From assembly GCA_963772515.1 (NCBI GenBank), contig CAVYXC010000003.1, positions 1-64,000 on the forward strand: a stretch of DNA of 64,000 bases, read 5' to 3'. The DNA comes from JAFAHD01 sp963772515 (GTDB taxonomy: Bacteria; Vulcanimicrobiota; Vulcanimicrobiia; Eremiobacterales; Eremiobacteraceae). The notes beneath the pieces were generated by a model that saw only the letters and a list, made by a program, of their open reading frames with translations, was not told where the DNA came from and made no database searches. Position 1 is the stretch's first letter. Each line of letters opens with the position of its first letter. Of this stretch, positions 8,098-18,255 are shown piece by piece. Both the position numbers and the translations under genes were made by a program.

Positions 8098-9254
8098 GAG
8101 GTTCAATTCGAAAGCGCAAAGGCAAAGGCGGAGCGATTAGCTACAGCATCATGCTAGACGTTCCACCTAAGCCGGGGCAGGCTCGCCGGCAACGCCGGAT
8201 TCGTGGGTTTGCAACACGCAAGGCTGCGGAGAAGAAGCTCCACGACATGCTCACCCAGCTCGCAGACGGTCGTTATTTCGAAACTAGTAAAGTCACGGTC
8301 CACGAATATTCCGACAAGTGGCTCGCTGAGGTGACGCATCGGGTAAAGCCGCGAACCACGAAAACGTATACGCGTTGGCTCAGAGATCATATCCTGCCGA
8401 GCATCGGCGCGCTACCGATTGCGTCGGTAAAGCCGCAACATCTTCGCGATCTGTACACCGAGATGCTGGCTTCCGGCCGCAAGGGAAAGAAAAAGAAAAT
8501 AGCAGGCCTCCACCCTCAGTCCGTTGTCCACGCGCATCGCACCGTCCACGCCATGTTCGCCGACGCTCTCGACGGAGGGATTATCGAACGCAACCCCGCG
8601 GCCGGAATGAACAAGCGCCTGCCGCGAGTACCGCGTGTCGAGCAACGCACGCTAAGCGAAGACGAGGCGAAGGGGCTGCTTGAGGCGTCTAAAGGGACGC
8701 GCCTGCATACGTTCGTGACGCTCGCACTCTACACAGGAGCGCGAAGGGGCGAATTGCTCGCCTTGACGTGGCCGTTCGTGGACCTTGAATCAGCGCGAGT
8801 GACGATTGCGCATAGCCTGGCGGACGACGGTACGCTAGCCGAGCCAAAGCGCGAACGCTCTCGCAGAACGATTGTGCTGCCTCCGGCAGCGGTCGCCGTA
8901 CTGCGAGCACACAAGGCCGCGCAGGCGTCGCACAGGCTCGCAAAGGGCCCCATATACTTGGAGCAAGGCTTCGTGTTCGCCGACGAAGTTGGGCGACCGT
9001 GGAAGCTCGACAGCCAGGCCACTCTGTTCCGGGCAATCGCTAAGAGGGCTGGCCTCGATCCTGGGGTTCATATCCATACGCTACGCCATACCTTCGCGAG
9101 TTTGGCGCTCCGAGCCGGGGTGCCGATTACAACGCTTGCTGCCATTCTAGGGCACGACACGACCATGCTCATGCGCATCTACGGCCACCAGATCCCATCG
9201 GCCGAGGATTCGGCGGCGCGGGCGCTTCAGCAAGCCCTCGCAGGCGCGTCCTAG
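8094..9254 (+). CDS. Tyrosine recombinase / phage-type integrase
   Basis: 386 aa. It has an N-terminal AP2-like arm-binding region (GSIRKRKGKGG...RGFATRKAAEKKLHDML), a SAM-like core-binding domain (YSDKWLAEV...YTRWLRDHI) and a C-terminal catalytic domain. Catalytic residues are visible: Arg in TGARRGELLALTW, His-x-x-Arg in HTLRHTF, His in LGHDT and the nucleophile Tyr in MRIYGHQ. Length is normal. It is encoded at the edge of the element 140 bp from tRNA-Thr, the probable integration target. Confidence 0.93.
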   Translation: MRGSIRKRKGKGGAISYSIMLDVPPKPGQARRQRRIRGFATRKAAEKKLHDMLTQLADGRYFETSKVTVHEYSDKWLAEVTHRVKPRTTKTYTRWLRDHILPSIGALPIASVKPQHLRDLYTEMLASGRKGKKKKIAGLHPQSVVHAHRTVHAMFADALDGGIIERNPAAGMNKRLPRVPRVEQRTLSEDEAKGLLEASKGTRLHTFVTLALYTGARRGELLALTWPFVDLESARVTIAHSLADDGTLAEPKRERSRRTIVLPPAAVAVLRAHKAAQASHRLAKGPIYLEQGFVFADEVGRPWKLDSQATLFRAIAKRAGLDPGVHIHTLRHTFASLALRAGVPITTLAAILGHDTTMLMRIYGHQIPSAEDSAARALQQALAGAS

Positions 9255-9393
9255 GGTGTCTAAGAAAACAGCGTTTTGGGCCTTTTTTGGATGCGTCCGT
9301 GACCACCACGTGACCACGGAGCCCAAATCGAACAAGGTTAAGATCGAGGCAAAGAGCGCAAAGCCTTACGAGATAAGACGCTCAGGAAATAGT

Positions 9394-9465
9394 GCCGGCG
9401 TAGCTCAGGGGTAGAGCAGCGGTTTTGTAAACCGCGGGTCGGGGGTTCAAATCCCTCCGCCGGCT
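9394..9465 (+). tRNA. tRNA-Thr(UGU)
   Basis: Cloverleaf: acceptor GCCGGCG pairs with CGCCGGC (9458-9464); D arm TAGCTCAGGGGTAGAGC; anticodon stem GCGGT/ACCGC with loop TTTGTAA (anticodon TGT); T arm GGGGGTTCAAATCCCTC. CCA is not encoded. It is likely the integration target of the element to its left. In E. coli the tRNA with this anticodon (thrU) opens the tRNA-tufB cluster. Confidence 0.95.
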
Positions 9466-9475
9466 TCGTCGAGAC

Positions 9476-10408
9476 TTACAGGCCGAACGCGACTCCGTAC
9501 GCGCTGTTCAACCCATTCGTCAGCGTCACCGCCGGCGCGCTCGTCGCGCTGAACGGCGAAGTGAATTCCACTACCGAGCTCGACATGGGCACCCAGAGAT
9601 TCCCAAACGCATCGAACTTCGGCGAGATCCCCGCACCGGCGAGCACGCCGAAGTGGAACGACTCGGTCTGCGCGTTGGAAAACGGCGGCGTGAACACTTG
9701 GACGTCCGTGTTGAGGTTCACGGCGAAGAGCCGTCCGGCACCATCGAAGCCAACACCCTGGCCATTGCCGTCCAATGTGATCGTCGCCGCCGGCGTGCTG
9801 GCACTGGTGATCGGCGGGTTGTAGATGACTACGTTCTTCGTCGCCTGGCCAGTGACAGCAAGATGACCGGCCCCGTCAAGAGCCATGCCCGCGGCGTCGG
9901 GAAGACCATTCGCAGCAGCGGTGAGCGTGAGCACGGGAGTAGAAGTGTTTGTAAATGGCGGCGAGTACTTGCGCACCGTCGAGCTCGCACCATTGCGATC
10001 CGACACCCAGATGTTGCCGAGCCGATCGAGCACGAGTCCATAGGCGTTGTTCGACGACGGCAGCGTGATGGACGTCGTGGGAATGCTGGCCGCAGTGATC
10101 GGGGGCGTGAAGATGGTGATGACGGAGGGCGACATGCCGTCGTTGATCGCATACAGCTTGCCGGCCACGTCGGTGTCGATGCCGCCGGGCTCGTTCAGAC
10201 CGGTGGCGACACCCGCTGGTAATGAGACCGCGGGCAGCGATGCCGCCGAAAACGGCGGCGTGAAGATGTTGATCGCCGCTCCCGTGTTGACGAAATTTGA
10301 AACGTAGAGACGGCCGAATTGCGGCCCGTTTATGGTCGTGCTGGAACTGTTCGTGCAGCCCGCCGCGAACAGCAGCAACGCGGGCAGAAGTATCCACTTG
10401 GAGCGCAT
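9476..10408 (-). CDS. NHL/SMP-30-like beta-propeller lipoprotein with internal repeats
   Basis: 310 aa. A lipobox-like end of the signal peptide (LLFAAGC, Cys about residue 18) predicts a lipoprotein. The mature part consists of about six repeats of roughly 45 residues, each containing [IVS]-[FY]-[TNS]-P-P-[IF]-[ST]-x-A-S-x-P followed by a V-x-[FL]-D-x-x-G-[NH]-[LI] strand pair (for example LVLDRLGNIWVSD, MALDGAGHLAVTG). This fits a six-bladed NHL-like propeller. It converges on tRNA-Thr with 10 bp between. Role unknown; probably a cell-surface binding protein. Confidence 0.6.
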   Translation of the reverse strand: MRSKWILLPALLLFAAGCTNSSSTTINGPQFGRLYVSNFVNTGAAINIFTPPFSAASLPAVSLPAGVATGLNEPGGIDTDVAGKLYAINDGMSPSVITIFTPPITAASIPTTSITLPSSNNAYGLVLDRLGNIWVSDRNGASSTVRKYSPPFTNTSTPVLTLTAAANGLPDAAGMALDGAGHLAVTGQATKNVVIYNPPITSASTPAATITLDGNGQGVGFDGAGRLFAVNLNTDVQVFTPPFSNAQTESFHFGVLAGAGISPKFDAFGNLWVPMSSSVVEFTSPFSATSAPAVTLTNGLNSAYGVAFGL

Positions 10409-10525
10409 CCGGTCCTCCTAAAACGAGAGCGAATAAACAAATGTATCGGCACCTCTCAACTGCGGGCGCACGGAACATGAGACCTGCCCAGGCGGGCGCA
10501 GGTAGCACGAGCGGGCAAAGGCCGG

Positions 10526-10554
10526 TTTACAGAAGATTTATTCTGTGATATAGT
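10526..10554 (+). promoter_or_regulatory. Sigma70-type promoter of the lrp-kamA operon
   Basis: TTTACA (10526-10531) and TATAGT (10549-10554) are separated by exactly 17 bp. This places the transcription start about 30 bp ahead of the Lrp gene start at 10593. The region between the divergent lipoprotein and lrp contains no other gene. Confidence 0.6.
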
Positions 10555-10592
10555 CAATTCACCTAATAAATCCGGCTTGGCAGGCAATTCAA

Positions 10593-11099
10593 ATGATTGA
10601 AAATACTGAAATCGATGCTCTGGACCTGAAACTGCTCGAGGCCCTCCAAAGCAATGCCCGTTCGACTTTTGCCGAACTGGGTGATGTCGTCGGGCTCAAA
10701 GCTTCATCGGTTCACGATCGCGTCAAGCGGCTTGAAGCGCGCGGCTACGTGCGGCGCTACTCGGCGCAGCTCGATGGACAGCGCCTCGGTCTCGAGCTGA
10801 CCGCGTTCGTGAGCTGCTACACGTCGGCCGACACCGGGTATGACGAGTTCAACGACGCCGTCAAGGGTCTGCCCGAAGTGTGCGAGGTCCACAGCGTCGC
10901 CGGTGAGGAGACCTATTTCCTGAAAGTGATGACGCGCTCCACGGCGCACCTCGACGATTTCTTGACCCGCCTCAAACAGATCAAAGGTCTGGTGCGCAGC
11001 AAGACCATGATCGTGCTTTCAACGCCGTTCGAACGTGGCGGCATCGCGCTTGGCAGCGGGCAAGCCCAGCCGGTGCGCCGGCTGCAGCGCGTCAGTTAA
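10593..11099 (+). CDS. Lrp/AsnC family transcriptional regulator
   Basis: 168 aa. It has an N-terminal winged HTH (IDALDLKLLEALQSNARSTFAELGDVVGL, then SSVHDRVKRLEARGYVRRYSA) and a C-terminal RAM/AsnC ligand domain (LPEVCEVHSVAGEETYFLKV). Length and layout are standard. It sits 8 bp before the lysine-aminomutase-type gene, so it probably senses an amino acid and controls that operon; lysine as ligand is an inference from the neighbour. Confidence 0.9.
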   Translation: MIENTEIDALDLKLLEALQSNARSTFAELGDVVGLKASSVHDRVKRLEARGYVRRYSAQLDGQRLGLELTAFVSCYTSADTGYDEFNDAVKGLPEVCEVHSVAGEETYFLKVMTRSTAHLDDFLTRLKQIKGLVRSKTMIVLSTPFERGGIALGSGQAQPVRRLQRVS

Positions 11100-11107
11100 G
11101 GAGTTCC

Positions 11108-12493
11108 ATGGCAAAGACGGACATCACGCCGCCCGCGGCCGTCGCGCCCATCCAGGCGCTTAAGCCGCCAGCCGGGCCCGAAGCGTTCGAACATATGGAG
11201 TTCCGCCAGGGCGAGTTCTGGCGCGACATCCCCGCGTACAAAGACGTCGACGAGAAGACGTTCATGGATTGGCTGTGGCAGAGCAAGAATTCGGTGAAGT
11301 CACCGGACGAGCTGATGGCCGCGATTCACGGCTTGGTCGAGCCCGAGTTCTTCGAAGACGTGCGCCGTGGTTTCCATCTCGCTCCGATGGCGGTGCGCAT
11401 CTCGCCGTACATGATCGCGTCGATCGACTGGAAGAACCCGTACGGGGATCCCATCCGCACGCAGTTCTTGCCCCTCGCCTCACGCTTGCTGCCGGACCAT
11501 CCGCGCTTGAGTCTCGACTCGCTGCACGAGCTTGAGGACTCGCCGGTGCCCGGCCTGACGCACCGCTACGTCGACAAGGCGCTGTTCTTGCCGCTCAACA
11601 CCTGTCCGGTGTATTGCCGGTTCTGCACGCGCTCGTACGCCATCGGCGGCGACACCGAAACCGTTGAAAAAGCGCAGCTCGCCACCGATCCCAAGCTGTG
11701 GGAGCAAGCGTTTGAGTACATCGCCTCGCGTCCGGAGCTGCAAGACATCGTCGTGTCCGGCGGCGACACGTATCAGCTGCCCGCCAAGAGCCTGAAGAAG
11801 ATCGGCGAGGCGTTGCTCGCCATCCCGAACGTGCGCCGCATGCGCTTTGCCACGAAAGGGCCGGCGGTCATGCCCATGAAAATCCTGACCGACGCCGCCT
11901 GGACCGATGCGCTGACGTCGATCGTCGAGCAGGGGCGCAAGCTCGGCAAAGACGTCATGCTGCACACCCACTTCAACAGCCCGAACGAGATCACTGACAT
12001 CACGCAGCGGGCGATGCAGGTGCTGTTCGAGCGCGGCATCATGGTGCGCAACCAATCCGTCCTCATCCGCGGCGTCAACGACGACAAGCACACGATGCGC
12101 AAGCTGGTCAAGCAGCTCGGTTACATGAACGTGCACGCGTACTACGTCTACATGCACGACATGGTCAAGGGCGTGGAAGACCTGCGCACGACGATCAAGA
12201 CGGCGGTCGATATCGAGAAGTTCGTGCGCGGCACGACCGCCGGTTTCAACACGCCGACGTTCCTGTGCGACGCGCCCGGCGGCGGCGGCAAACGCGACGT
12301 GCACAGCTACGACCACTACGACCGCGAGAACGGCATCGCCGTGTACAGCGCGCCAAGCGTCAAACCCGGCCAGTGGTTCTTGTACTTCGACCCGATCGAT
12401 CAGCTGACGCCCGCCGCGCAGGCGCGCTGGAAAGATCCCAAAGAGCAGAACGAGATGGTGCGCGCGGCGATCGCCGCGGCCTCGCGTGCCTGA
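11108..12493 (+). CDS. kamA: KamA-family radical SAM lysine 2,3-aminomutase
   Basis: 461 aa. The radical-SAM cluster motif CxxxCxxC is present as CPVYCRFC (Cys about 166, 170, 173). Downstream motifs DIVVSGGDTYQL and VMLHTHFNSPNEIT and a PLP-lysine motif PGGGGK near residue 395 are characteristic of the lysine 2,3-aminomutase family. The reaction is interconversion of L-alpha-lysine and beta-lysine using SAM, a 4Fe-4S cluster and PLP. It is preceded by an Lrp regulator and overlaps a carboxymuconolactone-decarboxylase-like gene. Substrate could instead be glutamate or another amino acid, since family members vary. Confidence 0.85.
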   Translation: MAKTDITPPAAVAPIQALKPPAGPEAFEHMEFRQGEFWRDIPAYKDVDEKTFMDWLWQSKNSVKSPDELMAAIHGLVEPEFFEDVRRGFHLAPMAVRISPYMIASIDWKNPYGDPIRTQFLPLASRLLPDHPRLSLDSLHELEDSPVPGLTHRYVDKALFLPLNTCPVYCRFCTRSYAIGGDTETVEKAQLATDPKLWEQAFEYIASRPELQDIVVSGGDTYQLPAKSLKKIGEALLAIPNVRRMRFATKGPAVMPMKILTDAAWTDALTSIVEQGRKLGKDVMLHTHFNSPNEITDITQRAMQVLFERGIMVRNQSVLIRGVNDDKHTMRKLVKQLGYMNVHAYYVYMHDMVKGVEDLRTTIKTAVDIEKFVRGTTAGFNTPTFLCDAPGGGGKRDVHSYDHYDRENGIAVYSAPSVKPGQWFLYFDPIDQLTPAAQARWKDPKEQNEMVRAAIAAASRA

Positions 12494-12875
12494 GGAGCGC
12501 TACAAGCGCGGCCTCGCCAAGTTCCGCGAGGTCCAGGGTGAGGCCGGCGACGAGATCCTCAAGGCCATCGCCGACGTTTCGCCCGATTTCGCGCGCATGG
12601 TAGTCGAGTTTCCCTACGCCGAGGTGTTCACGCGTCCGCACCTCGATCTCAAATCGCGCGAGATCGCTGCGGTGGCGGCGCTGGCGACCCTCGGCAGCGC
12701 CCAGCCTCAATTGCGCGGGCACATCGAAGCGGCGCTGCGCGCGGGCTGCACGCGCGAAGAGATCATCGAGATCATCATCCAAGTGGCGGCGTTCGCCGGC
12801 TTCCCGGCCGCCCTCAACGCGCTCTCGACCGCGAAACGCGCGTTCGCCGCAGCAGATCGTAAACCCCAAACGTAG
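12486..12875 (+). CDS. Carboxymuconolactone decarboxylase (CMD/AhpD-like) family protein
   Basis: 129 aa from GTG 12486, overlapping kamA by 8 bp. The family core is clear: LDLKSREIAAVAALATLGSA, QLRGHIEAALRAGCTREEIIEII, and QVAAFAGFPAALNALS. The CxxC of AhpD-type peroxidase partners is absent (a single Cys in GCTREE), so it fits the 4-CMD-like subgroup rather than a disulfide reductase. Coupling to kamA suggests a role in the same pathway, but the substrate is unknown. Confidence 0.75.
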   Translation: MPEERYKRGLAKFREVQGEAGDEILKAIADVSPDFARMVVEFPYAEVFTRPHLDLKSREIAAVAALATLGSAQPQLRGHIEAALRAGCTREEIIEIIIQVAAFAGFPAALNALSTAKRAFAAADRKPQT

Positions 12876-12970
12876 AGGCGACACGCGTTCTCGGGCTATT
12901 CCCAGTCTTCTGTGTTTGATTCAAGCGGCTTTTAATCAAGCGTTCACAACCTATGCACATAGCGGGTACG

Positions 12971-12985
12971 TATAATTGACGTATC
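12971..12985 (+). promoter_or_regulatory. -10 element for an apparently leaderless marR transcript
   Basis: A perfect TATAAT lies at 12971-12976, only 9 bp before the ATG of the MarR gene at 12986, and there is no Shine-Dalgarno sequence between them. Transcription would start at or next to the start codon. A direct repeat ACGTAT (12968-12973 and 12979-12984) overlaps the -10 element and could be an operator for autoregulation. Confidence 0.5.
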
Positions 12986-13459
12986 ATGTCAAACATGCAC
13001 GCGGCCGGACATACCAAGGACTCGATCGGCGAGATCAGCCAGCTGCTGCCGCGCATCTATAAGAAGTATCGCGCGCCCTTCGCACGCCGCATCGCCGGTT
13101 CGGACCTGACTGTCCGCGGAGCGCTCCTGCTGCGCGCGGTCGACGTATTGCCTGACGCCACCGTCGGTGACGTCGCGCGCGAGATGTCGGTCACCGCCAG
13201 CACGGCCTCGATCGTGCTCTCGGGTCTAGAGCGCAAAGGACTGCTGCGCCGGCGTTACCGCGTCCTCGGGCGCAGCCGCACCGCGCTCGAACTAACCGCT
13301 GCGGGCAAGCGCGCGCTCGCGTCGTTGCGGCCGTCGCTCAACCCAAGCCTCCTGTCCGCGGCGCTGCGCAGGCTGCGGCCTTCGGACCGCGATATGCTGC
13401 TCGAAGGTCTTCGCCGGCTCGACTCCGTCGAGATCCCTCAAGAAAGACGCATTTCATGA
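12986..13459 (+). CDS. MarR-family transcriptional regulator
   Basis: 157 aa. The winged HTH is visible as ATVGDVAREMSVTASTASIVLSGLERKGLLRRR followed by the wing RVLGRSRTALELTAAGKRAL. It overlaps the exporter adaptor gene by 4 bp (ATGA) and heads the marR-macA-macB operon. It probably represses export of a drug or antimicrobial compound. The start may be leaderless. Confidence 0.85.
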   Translation: MSNMHAAGHTKDSIGEISQLLPRIYKKYRAPFARRIAGSDLTVRGALLLRAVDVLPDATVGDVAREMSVTASTASIVLSGLERKGLLRRRYRVLGRSRTALELTAAGKRALASLRPSLNPSLLSAALRRLRPSDRDMLLEGLRRLDSVEIPQERRIS

Positions 13460-14817
13460 AACGCATCTACATCATCGGTGCCGCCGTCGTCGTCGTGGCG
13501 GTCGTCCTATTCTTCGGCATCAGAGCGCTCACGTCGAAGAGTGCCACGCCTCGCTATCTCACGGCGCCGGTCACGCGGACGGACATCGACGCGACGATCC
13601 AAGAGACCGGTATCGTCAACCCGGTCAACGAGGTGACGGTCGGCTCGCAGGTCTCCGGCACCATCAACAAGCTCTATGTCGACTATAACTCGATCGTGAA
13701 AAAGGGCCAAGTCTTGGCCACGATCGACCCGACCACGTTTCAGGCGGCGGACAGCCAGGCACAGGCTGGCGTGAGCGTAGCGCAAGCTAACGCCTCCGCC
13801 ACGCAGGCGACGGTCGCGCAGATGCAAGCATCGGTGCAAAGCGCACAGGCGGACTACCAGAAGACGCAGGCGGCGTTAACTCTGGCCCAGACGACTCTGC
13901 AGCGCGATCACACGCTCCTCAGTCAAGGCTACATCCCTCAAAGCCAGTTGGATACTGACGCCGCGGCCGAACAATCTGCCCTTGCAGATCTCAACGCTGC
14001 GGCGATGGCCGTGAACGCGGCGAAGGCGCAGGAGAACGCGTCGACGCATCAGGCGGCCGCGTCGATGGCGCAGATCTCGTCCGCGCAAGGCCAGCTGCAG
14101 ACAGCCAGTTACAACCTTGGGCAAGCGAAGATCGTGAGTCCCATCGACGGCATCGTGGTCTCCCGCGGCGTGAGCATCGGCCAGACCGTGGCCTCGTCGT
14201 TCCAGACGCCGACGCTGTTCGTCATCGCGTCCACGCTCAAAGACATGCAAGTCGACACCAATGTCGACGAGGCGGACGTCGGCCAGCTGCAACAAGGCCA
14301 AGGCGCGACGATCACGGTGCCGGCATATCCGAATACGACCTTCAAAGGCACGGTGCAGCAGGTCCGCATCAATCCTACGACCATCTCCAACGTCGTCACC
14401 TACGATGCCGTGGTCGCGGTCCACGACGAGACGGCGCGCCTCAAACCGGGCATGACGGCAAACGTGACTATCGCGGTGGCGAAACGCTCGAACGTGCTCG
14501 CTGTGCCGGTAGCCGCGCTGCTGTTCAAGCCGCGCGTCGGTTCGAGCGCGCCTGCCAGTTCGCCGGCGGGGCCCGGCGCCCCGGTCGGCTTCGGGGCCAC
14601 TGTCACCACCTCGACGCCTCCGCCGTTGGCCGGCGCGCCGGGCTCACGCGCCGTGGTATGGACGCTGAGCGCGAGCAAGAAGCCGCAGCCCGTGCAGATC
14701 GTCATCGGCATGTCCGACGGGGTGAACTTTGAGGTCCGTAGCGGCGACCTCAAAGAAGGCGACAAAGTGATCATCGGTGTGCTCCAGTCGCGATCCAGCC
14801 GCACGAGCACTCCGTGA
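13456..14817 (+). CDS. macA: MacA/HlyD-type periplasmic adaptor of an ABC exporter
   Basis: 453 aa. One N-terminal membrane anchor (IIGAAVVVVAVVLFFGIRAL), a split barrel-sandwich (VGSQVSGTINKLYVDYNSIVKKGQVLATID) and an Ala/Gln-rich coiled-coil hairpin of about 100 residues. The second barrel half is KIVSPIDGIVVSRGVSIGQTV and the beta-barrel domain contains PGMTANVTIA. A Pro/Ser/Gly-rich insertion (about residues 360-395) interrupts the C-terminal domain, unlike E. coli MacA. It overlaps the ATPase gene (GTGA). Confidence 0.88.
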   Translation: MKRIYIIGAAVVVVAVVLFFGIRALTSKSATPRYLTAPVTRTDIDATIQETGIVNPVNEVTVGSQVSGTINKLYVDYNSIVKKGQVLATIDPTTFQAADSQAQAGVSVAQANASATQATVAQMQASVQSAQADYQKTQAALTLAQTTLQRDHTLLSQGYIPQSQLDTDAAAEQSALADLNAAAMAVNAAKAQENASTHQAAASMAQISSAQGQLQTASYNLGQAKIVSPIDGIVVSRGVSIGQTVASSFQTPTLFVIASTLKDMQVDTNVDEADVGQLQQGQGATITVPAYPNTTFKGTVQQVRINPTTISNVVTYDAVVAVHDETARLKPGMTANVTIAVAKRSNVLAVPVAALLFKPRVGSSAPASSPAGPGAPVGFGATVTTSTPPPLAGAPGSRAVVWTLSASKKPQPVQIVIGMSDGVNFEVRSGDLKEGDKVIIGVLQSRSSRTSTP

Positions 14818-15547
14818 GCCAGTCCGAAACGGCCGCCGCGTCGGTGCCGGTCATCGACGCCCGCGATCTTCATAAGGTGTATCATCTGGGTGAGATGGAC
14901 GTGGCCGCGCTCAACGGCGTGAGCGTACGCGTCGAACGCGGCGAGTTCGTCGCGATCATGGGCGCGTCGGGGTCGGGCAAATCCACCTTCATGAACCTCA
15001 TCGGCTGCCTGGACCGCCCGACGTCGGGTGATTACTTCCTCGAAGGCGAGAACGTCTCGCGCATGACGAGCGACCAGCTCGCCGCCATCCGCAACCGGCG
15101 GTTGGGGTTCGTGTTTCAAGGCTTCAATCTGCTCAGCCGCACGTCGGCGCTCGAGAACGTGGAGTTACCATTGCTCTATTCCGGCGTGAATAGTGAAGAG
15201 CGCCGCGAGCGCGCTCGCACGGCTTTGGAAATGGTGGGACTTGCAGATCGCGCGGACCACAATCCGAACGAGCTCTCCGGCGGCCAGCAGCAACGCGTCG
15301 CGATCGCGCGCGCCCTGGTGAACAACCCGTCGCTCGTCCTGGCAGACGAGCCCACGGGCAATCTCGACAGCCGCAGCACCAAGGACATTCTGGCGGTGTT
15401 CAAGGATCTCAACGACAAGCGCGGCATCACGATCGTGATGGTGACGCACGAACCCGACGTCGCGGCGTGGACACGGCGCACCGTCGTTTTCCGCGACGGG
15501 CTCGTCATCGAAGACCGTCCCTCCGCCGCTCCGACGCAGGTACCTGT

Positions 15548-15551
<4 letters not shown>
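14814..15551 (+). CDS. MacB-type ABC transporter ATP-binding protein
   Basis: 245 aa from GTG 14814. Walker A GASGSGKST, Q-loop VFQGFNLL, signature LSGGQQQR, Walker B LVLADEPTGNLD and the switch His in MVTHEPDV are all present and typical of the LolD/MacB ATPase group. In this operon the ATPase is separate from the permease, unlike fused E. coli MacB. It overlaps the following permease (ATGA). Confidence 0.93.
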
Positions 15552-16765
<1,214 letters not shown>

Positions 16766-16769
16766 CGCG

Positions 16770-18155
16770 TCAGGGCTGAATGATCACTTGGATGTTCAAC
16801 GAGAAGTTGGCGTAGCCGGTCACGCACTCGTCGTTGTTGTGGACGCCGCTCGTGTCCTCATCGCCGCCCATGAACAAGAACCCGTGATTGTCCCAGACGC
16901 CTTTGGCGAAGTTGTTGACCGCCGATGTCACGTTGACCGCGTTCTGGCCGGGACCACCGTTGTTATTCCACGGCAGGCCGCTCACGTAGACGTTGTTCGG
17001 GATCAGGTCTTGCGCATTGGACCAGTCGCCGGTCGGCAGGCCGACGGCGGCTAGACACGTCGGACCGCTGCCGCCGTCCGCGCGCTGGAAGGTGAGTTCC
17101 GCGTTCTTGACGCTCGCTTTCGAACTGCGTAAGATGATACCCGCCTCGCCGAGGTCGAAGCCGATGGCGCTTTGCCAGACGTACGTGTCTTCGTAGCACG
17201 TGACGCCGACTGAGCTCGCATAGTCATGGATGAATCCGACCGGAAGGCCGACGGTGCCGATGCCTTCGGTCGGGATTCCGCATCCGGGACCCGGGAACGA
17301 ATAGCTGTAATGATGGACGACCTGGCGTTCGGCATTCGGCGTCACGTTGAAGCTGCGCACCACCGGCGTGTCGACGGCGCCGTTGACGCAATACGTACCG
17401 CTGTCGCTTGACTCCGCCTTGCCTGCGTAGGATGTGACCGCATAGCACTTGCCCGAGAAGCCACCGCTCGGCTTGGTCAACAGCGCCAGCGTCACGTCTT
17501 TACCGTTGTCCTGTTTGGTGATGAAGGTGTGCTGCCCGCTGTCGACGCGATAGACTTTGTAGCCGCCGATGCAGCTTGAGCATGCGTTCGGCGCGGTCCA
17601 GATCAGCGCGAGCATGCCTGAACTGAACCCCGCCTTGCACGCGAGCCCGCCGCCGAAGCCGCCGTGGTTCGTGCACACCTGCGGATCGTTCGTGCTGCCC
17701 AACGAGCTCGGGCTCGGCGGGGGCGGCGGGGCCTTGGTGGGCGTCGCTTGTGGCGTCGGCGAGGGCGTTGGGGCGGTGCAGTTGACGGTGAACGAGACCT
17801 TGGCCTGCGTGGAATTCGGTGATGTGACGGTCACTTGGTTTGATTGGGCGCCCGCATGAGCGCTGTCGACTACGAGGTTTTCGGTGAGCGGCAGCGGCCC
17901 GTTTGGCGGAATCGTGGTGCTGATCGGTGAGCCGTAGATCCAGCCGCCGTTGACAAAGCGGTCGTACTTGTACGTCACACCCACACCTTTTGCGCCGACG
18001 ATGCTGCCCGTGAACTGGATGGTCACGGGGCATGGGCCGGTATAAGGATTGGGACCGCTGATCGCAAACGTCGCGAACACAGGCGCTGCGTTCGCAAGGT
18101 GCGGACAAACGATGAAGACGCAGACGGCGAAAAAGGCGAGCAGCCAAGTACGCAT
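16770..18155 (-). CDS. Secreted Pro-rich linker protein with C-terminal surface domain
   Basis: 461 aa. Signal peptide (MRTWLLAFFAVCVFIVCPHL...ANA), a first Ig-like domain with a GPCPVTIQFTGSI motif, then a Pro/Thr/Ser linker (TPSPTPQATPTKAPPPPPSP). A Cys-rich fibronectin-like domain (LIWTAPNACSSCIGGYKVYR) and a C-terminal beta-rich domain end in NFSLNIQVIIQP. Likely secreted or surface bound; no enzymatic motif seen. Convergent with the MacB permease. Confidence 0.55.
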   Translation of the reverse strand: MRTWLLAFFAVCVFIVCPHLANAAPVFATFAISGPNPYTGPCPVTIQFTGSIVGAKGVGVTYKYDRFVNGGWIYGSPISTTIPPNGPLPLTENLVVDSAHAGAQSNQVTVTSPNSTQAKVSFTVNCTAPTPSPTPQATPTKAPPPPPSPSSLGSTNDPQVCTNHGGFGGGLACKAGFSSGMLALIWTAPNACSSCIGGYKVYRVDSGQHTFITKQDNGKDVTLALLTKPSGGFSGKCYAVTSYAGKAESSDSGTYCVNGAVDTPVVRSFNVTPNAERQVVHHYSYSFPGPGCGIPTEGIGTVGLPVGFIHDYASSVGVTCYEDTYVWQSAIGFDLGEAGIILRSSKASVKNAELTFQRADGGSGPTCLAAVGLPTGDWSNAQDLIPNNVYVSGLPWNNNGGPGQNAVNVTSAVNNFAKGVWDNHGFLFMGGDEDTSGVHNNDECVTGYANFSLNIQVIIQP

Positions 18156-18255
18156 ATGGTAATCCCCCGAAGGCGCTACGGCATCTACATGGCTATAACG
18201 TTACCACAAGCGAGAGCGTTGCGCACCCACCGCAAGAAAACCACCAGGGCAGCGC

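Larger units (their letters stand above)
1..9393. mobile_element. Integrated element next to tRNA-Thr(UGU), left end not defined
   Basis: A tyrosine recombinase (8094-9254) lies 140 bp from the 5' end of a tRNA-Thr gene. To its left are a repressor-like protein, an excisionase-like HTH protein, a DUF3631 ATPase, a zinc-ribbon protein and accessory cargo. Base composition is visibly poorer in G+C than in the rest of the window, and no housekeeping gene is present. The left boundary is not seen and may lie outside the window. A TAGCTCAGGG match to the tRNA 5' part occurs at about 10-19 but is too short to prove an attachment site. Unusually, the element adjoins the 5' side of the tRNA rather than its 3' end. 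Elements of this build are integrative plasmids, prophage remnants or small genomic islands. Confidence 0.6.

Noticed and set aside
9255..9393. Terminator or att core between integrase and tRNA-Thr
   Set aside because: GTTTTGGGCCTTTTTTGG has a T-run but no convincing stem, and no repeat of this stretch was found in the window; nothing else is seen here.
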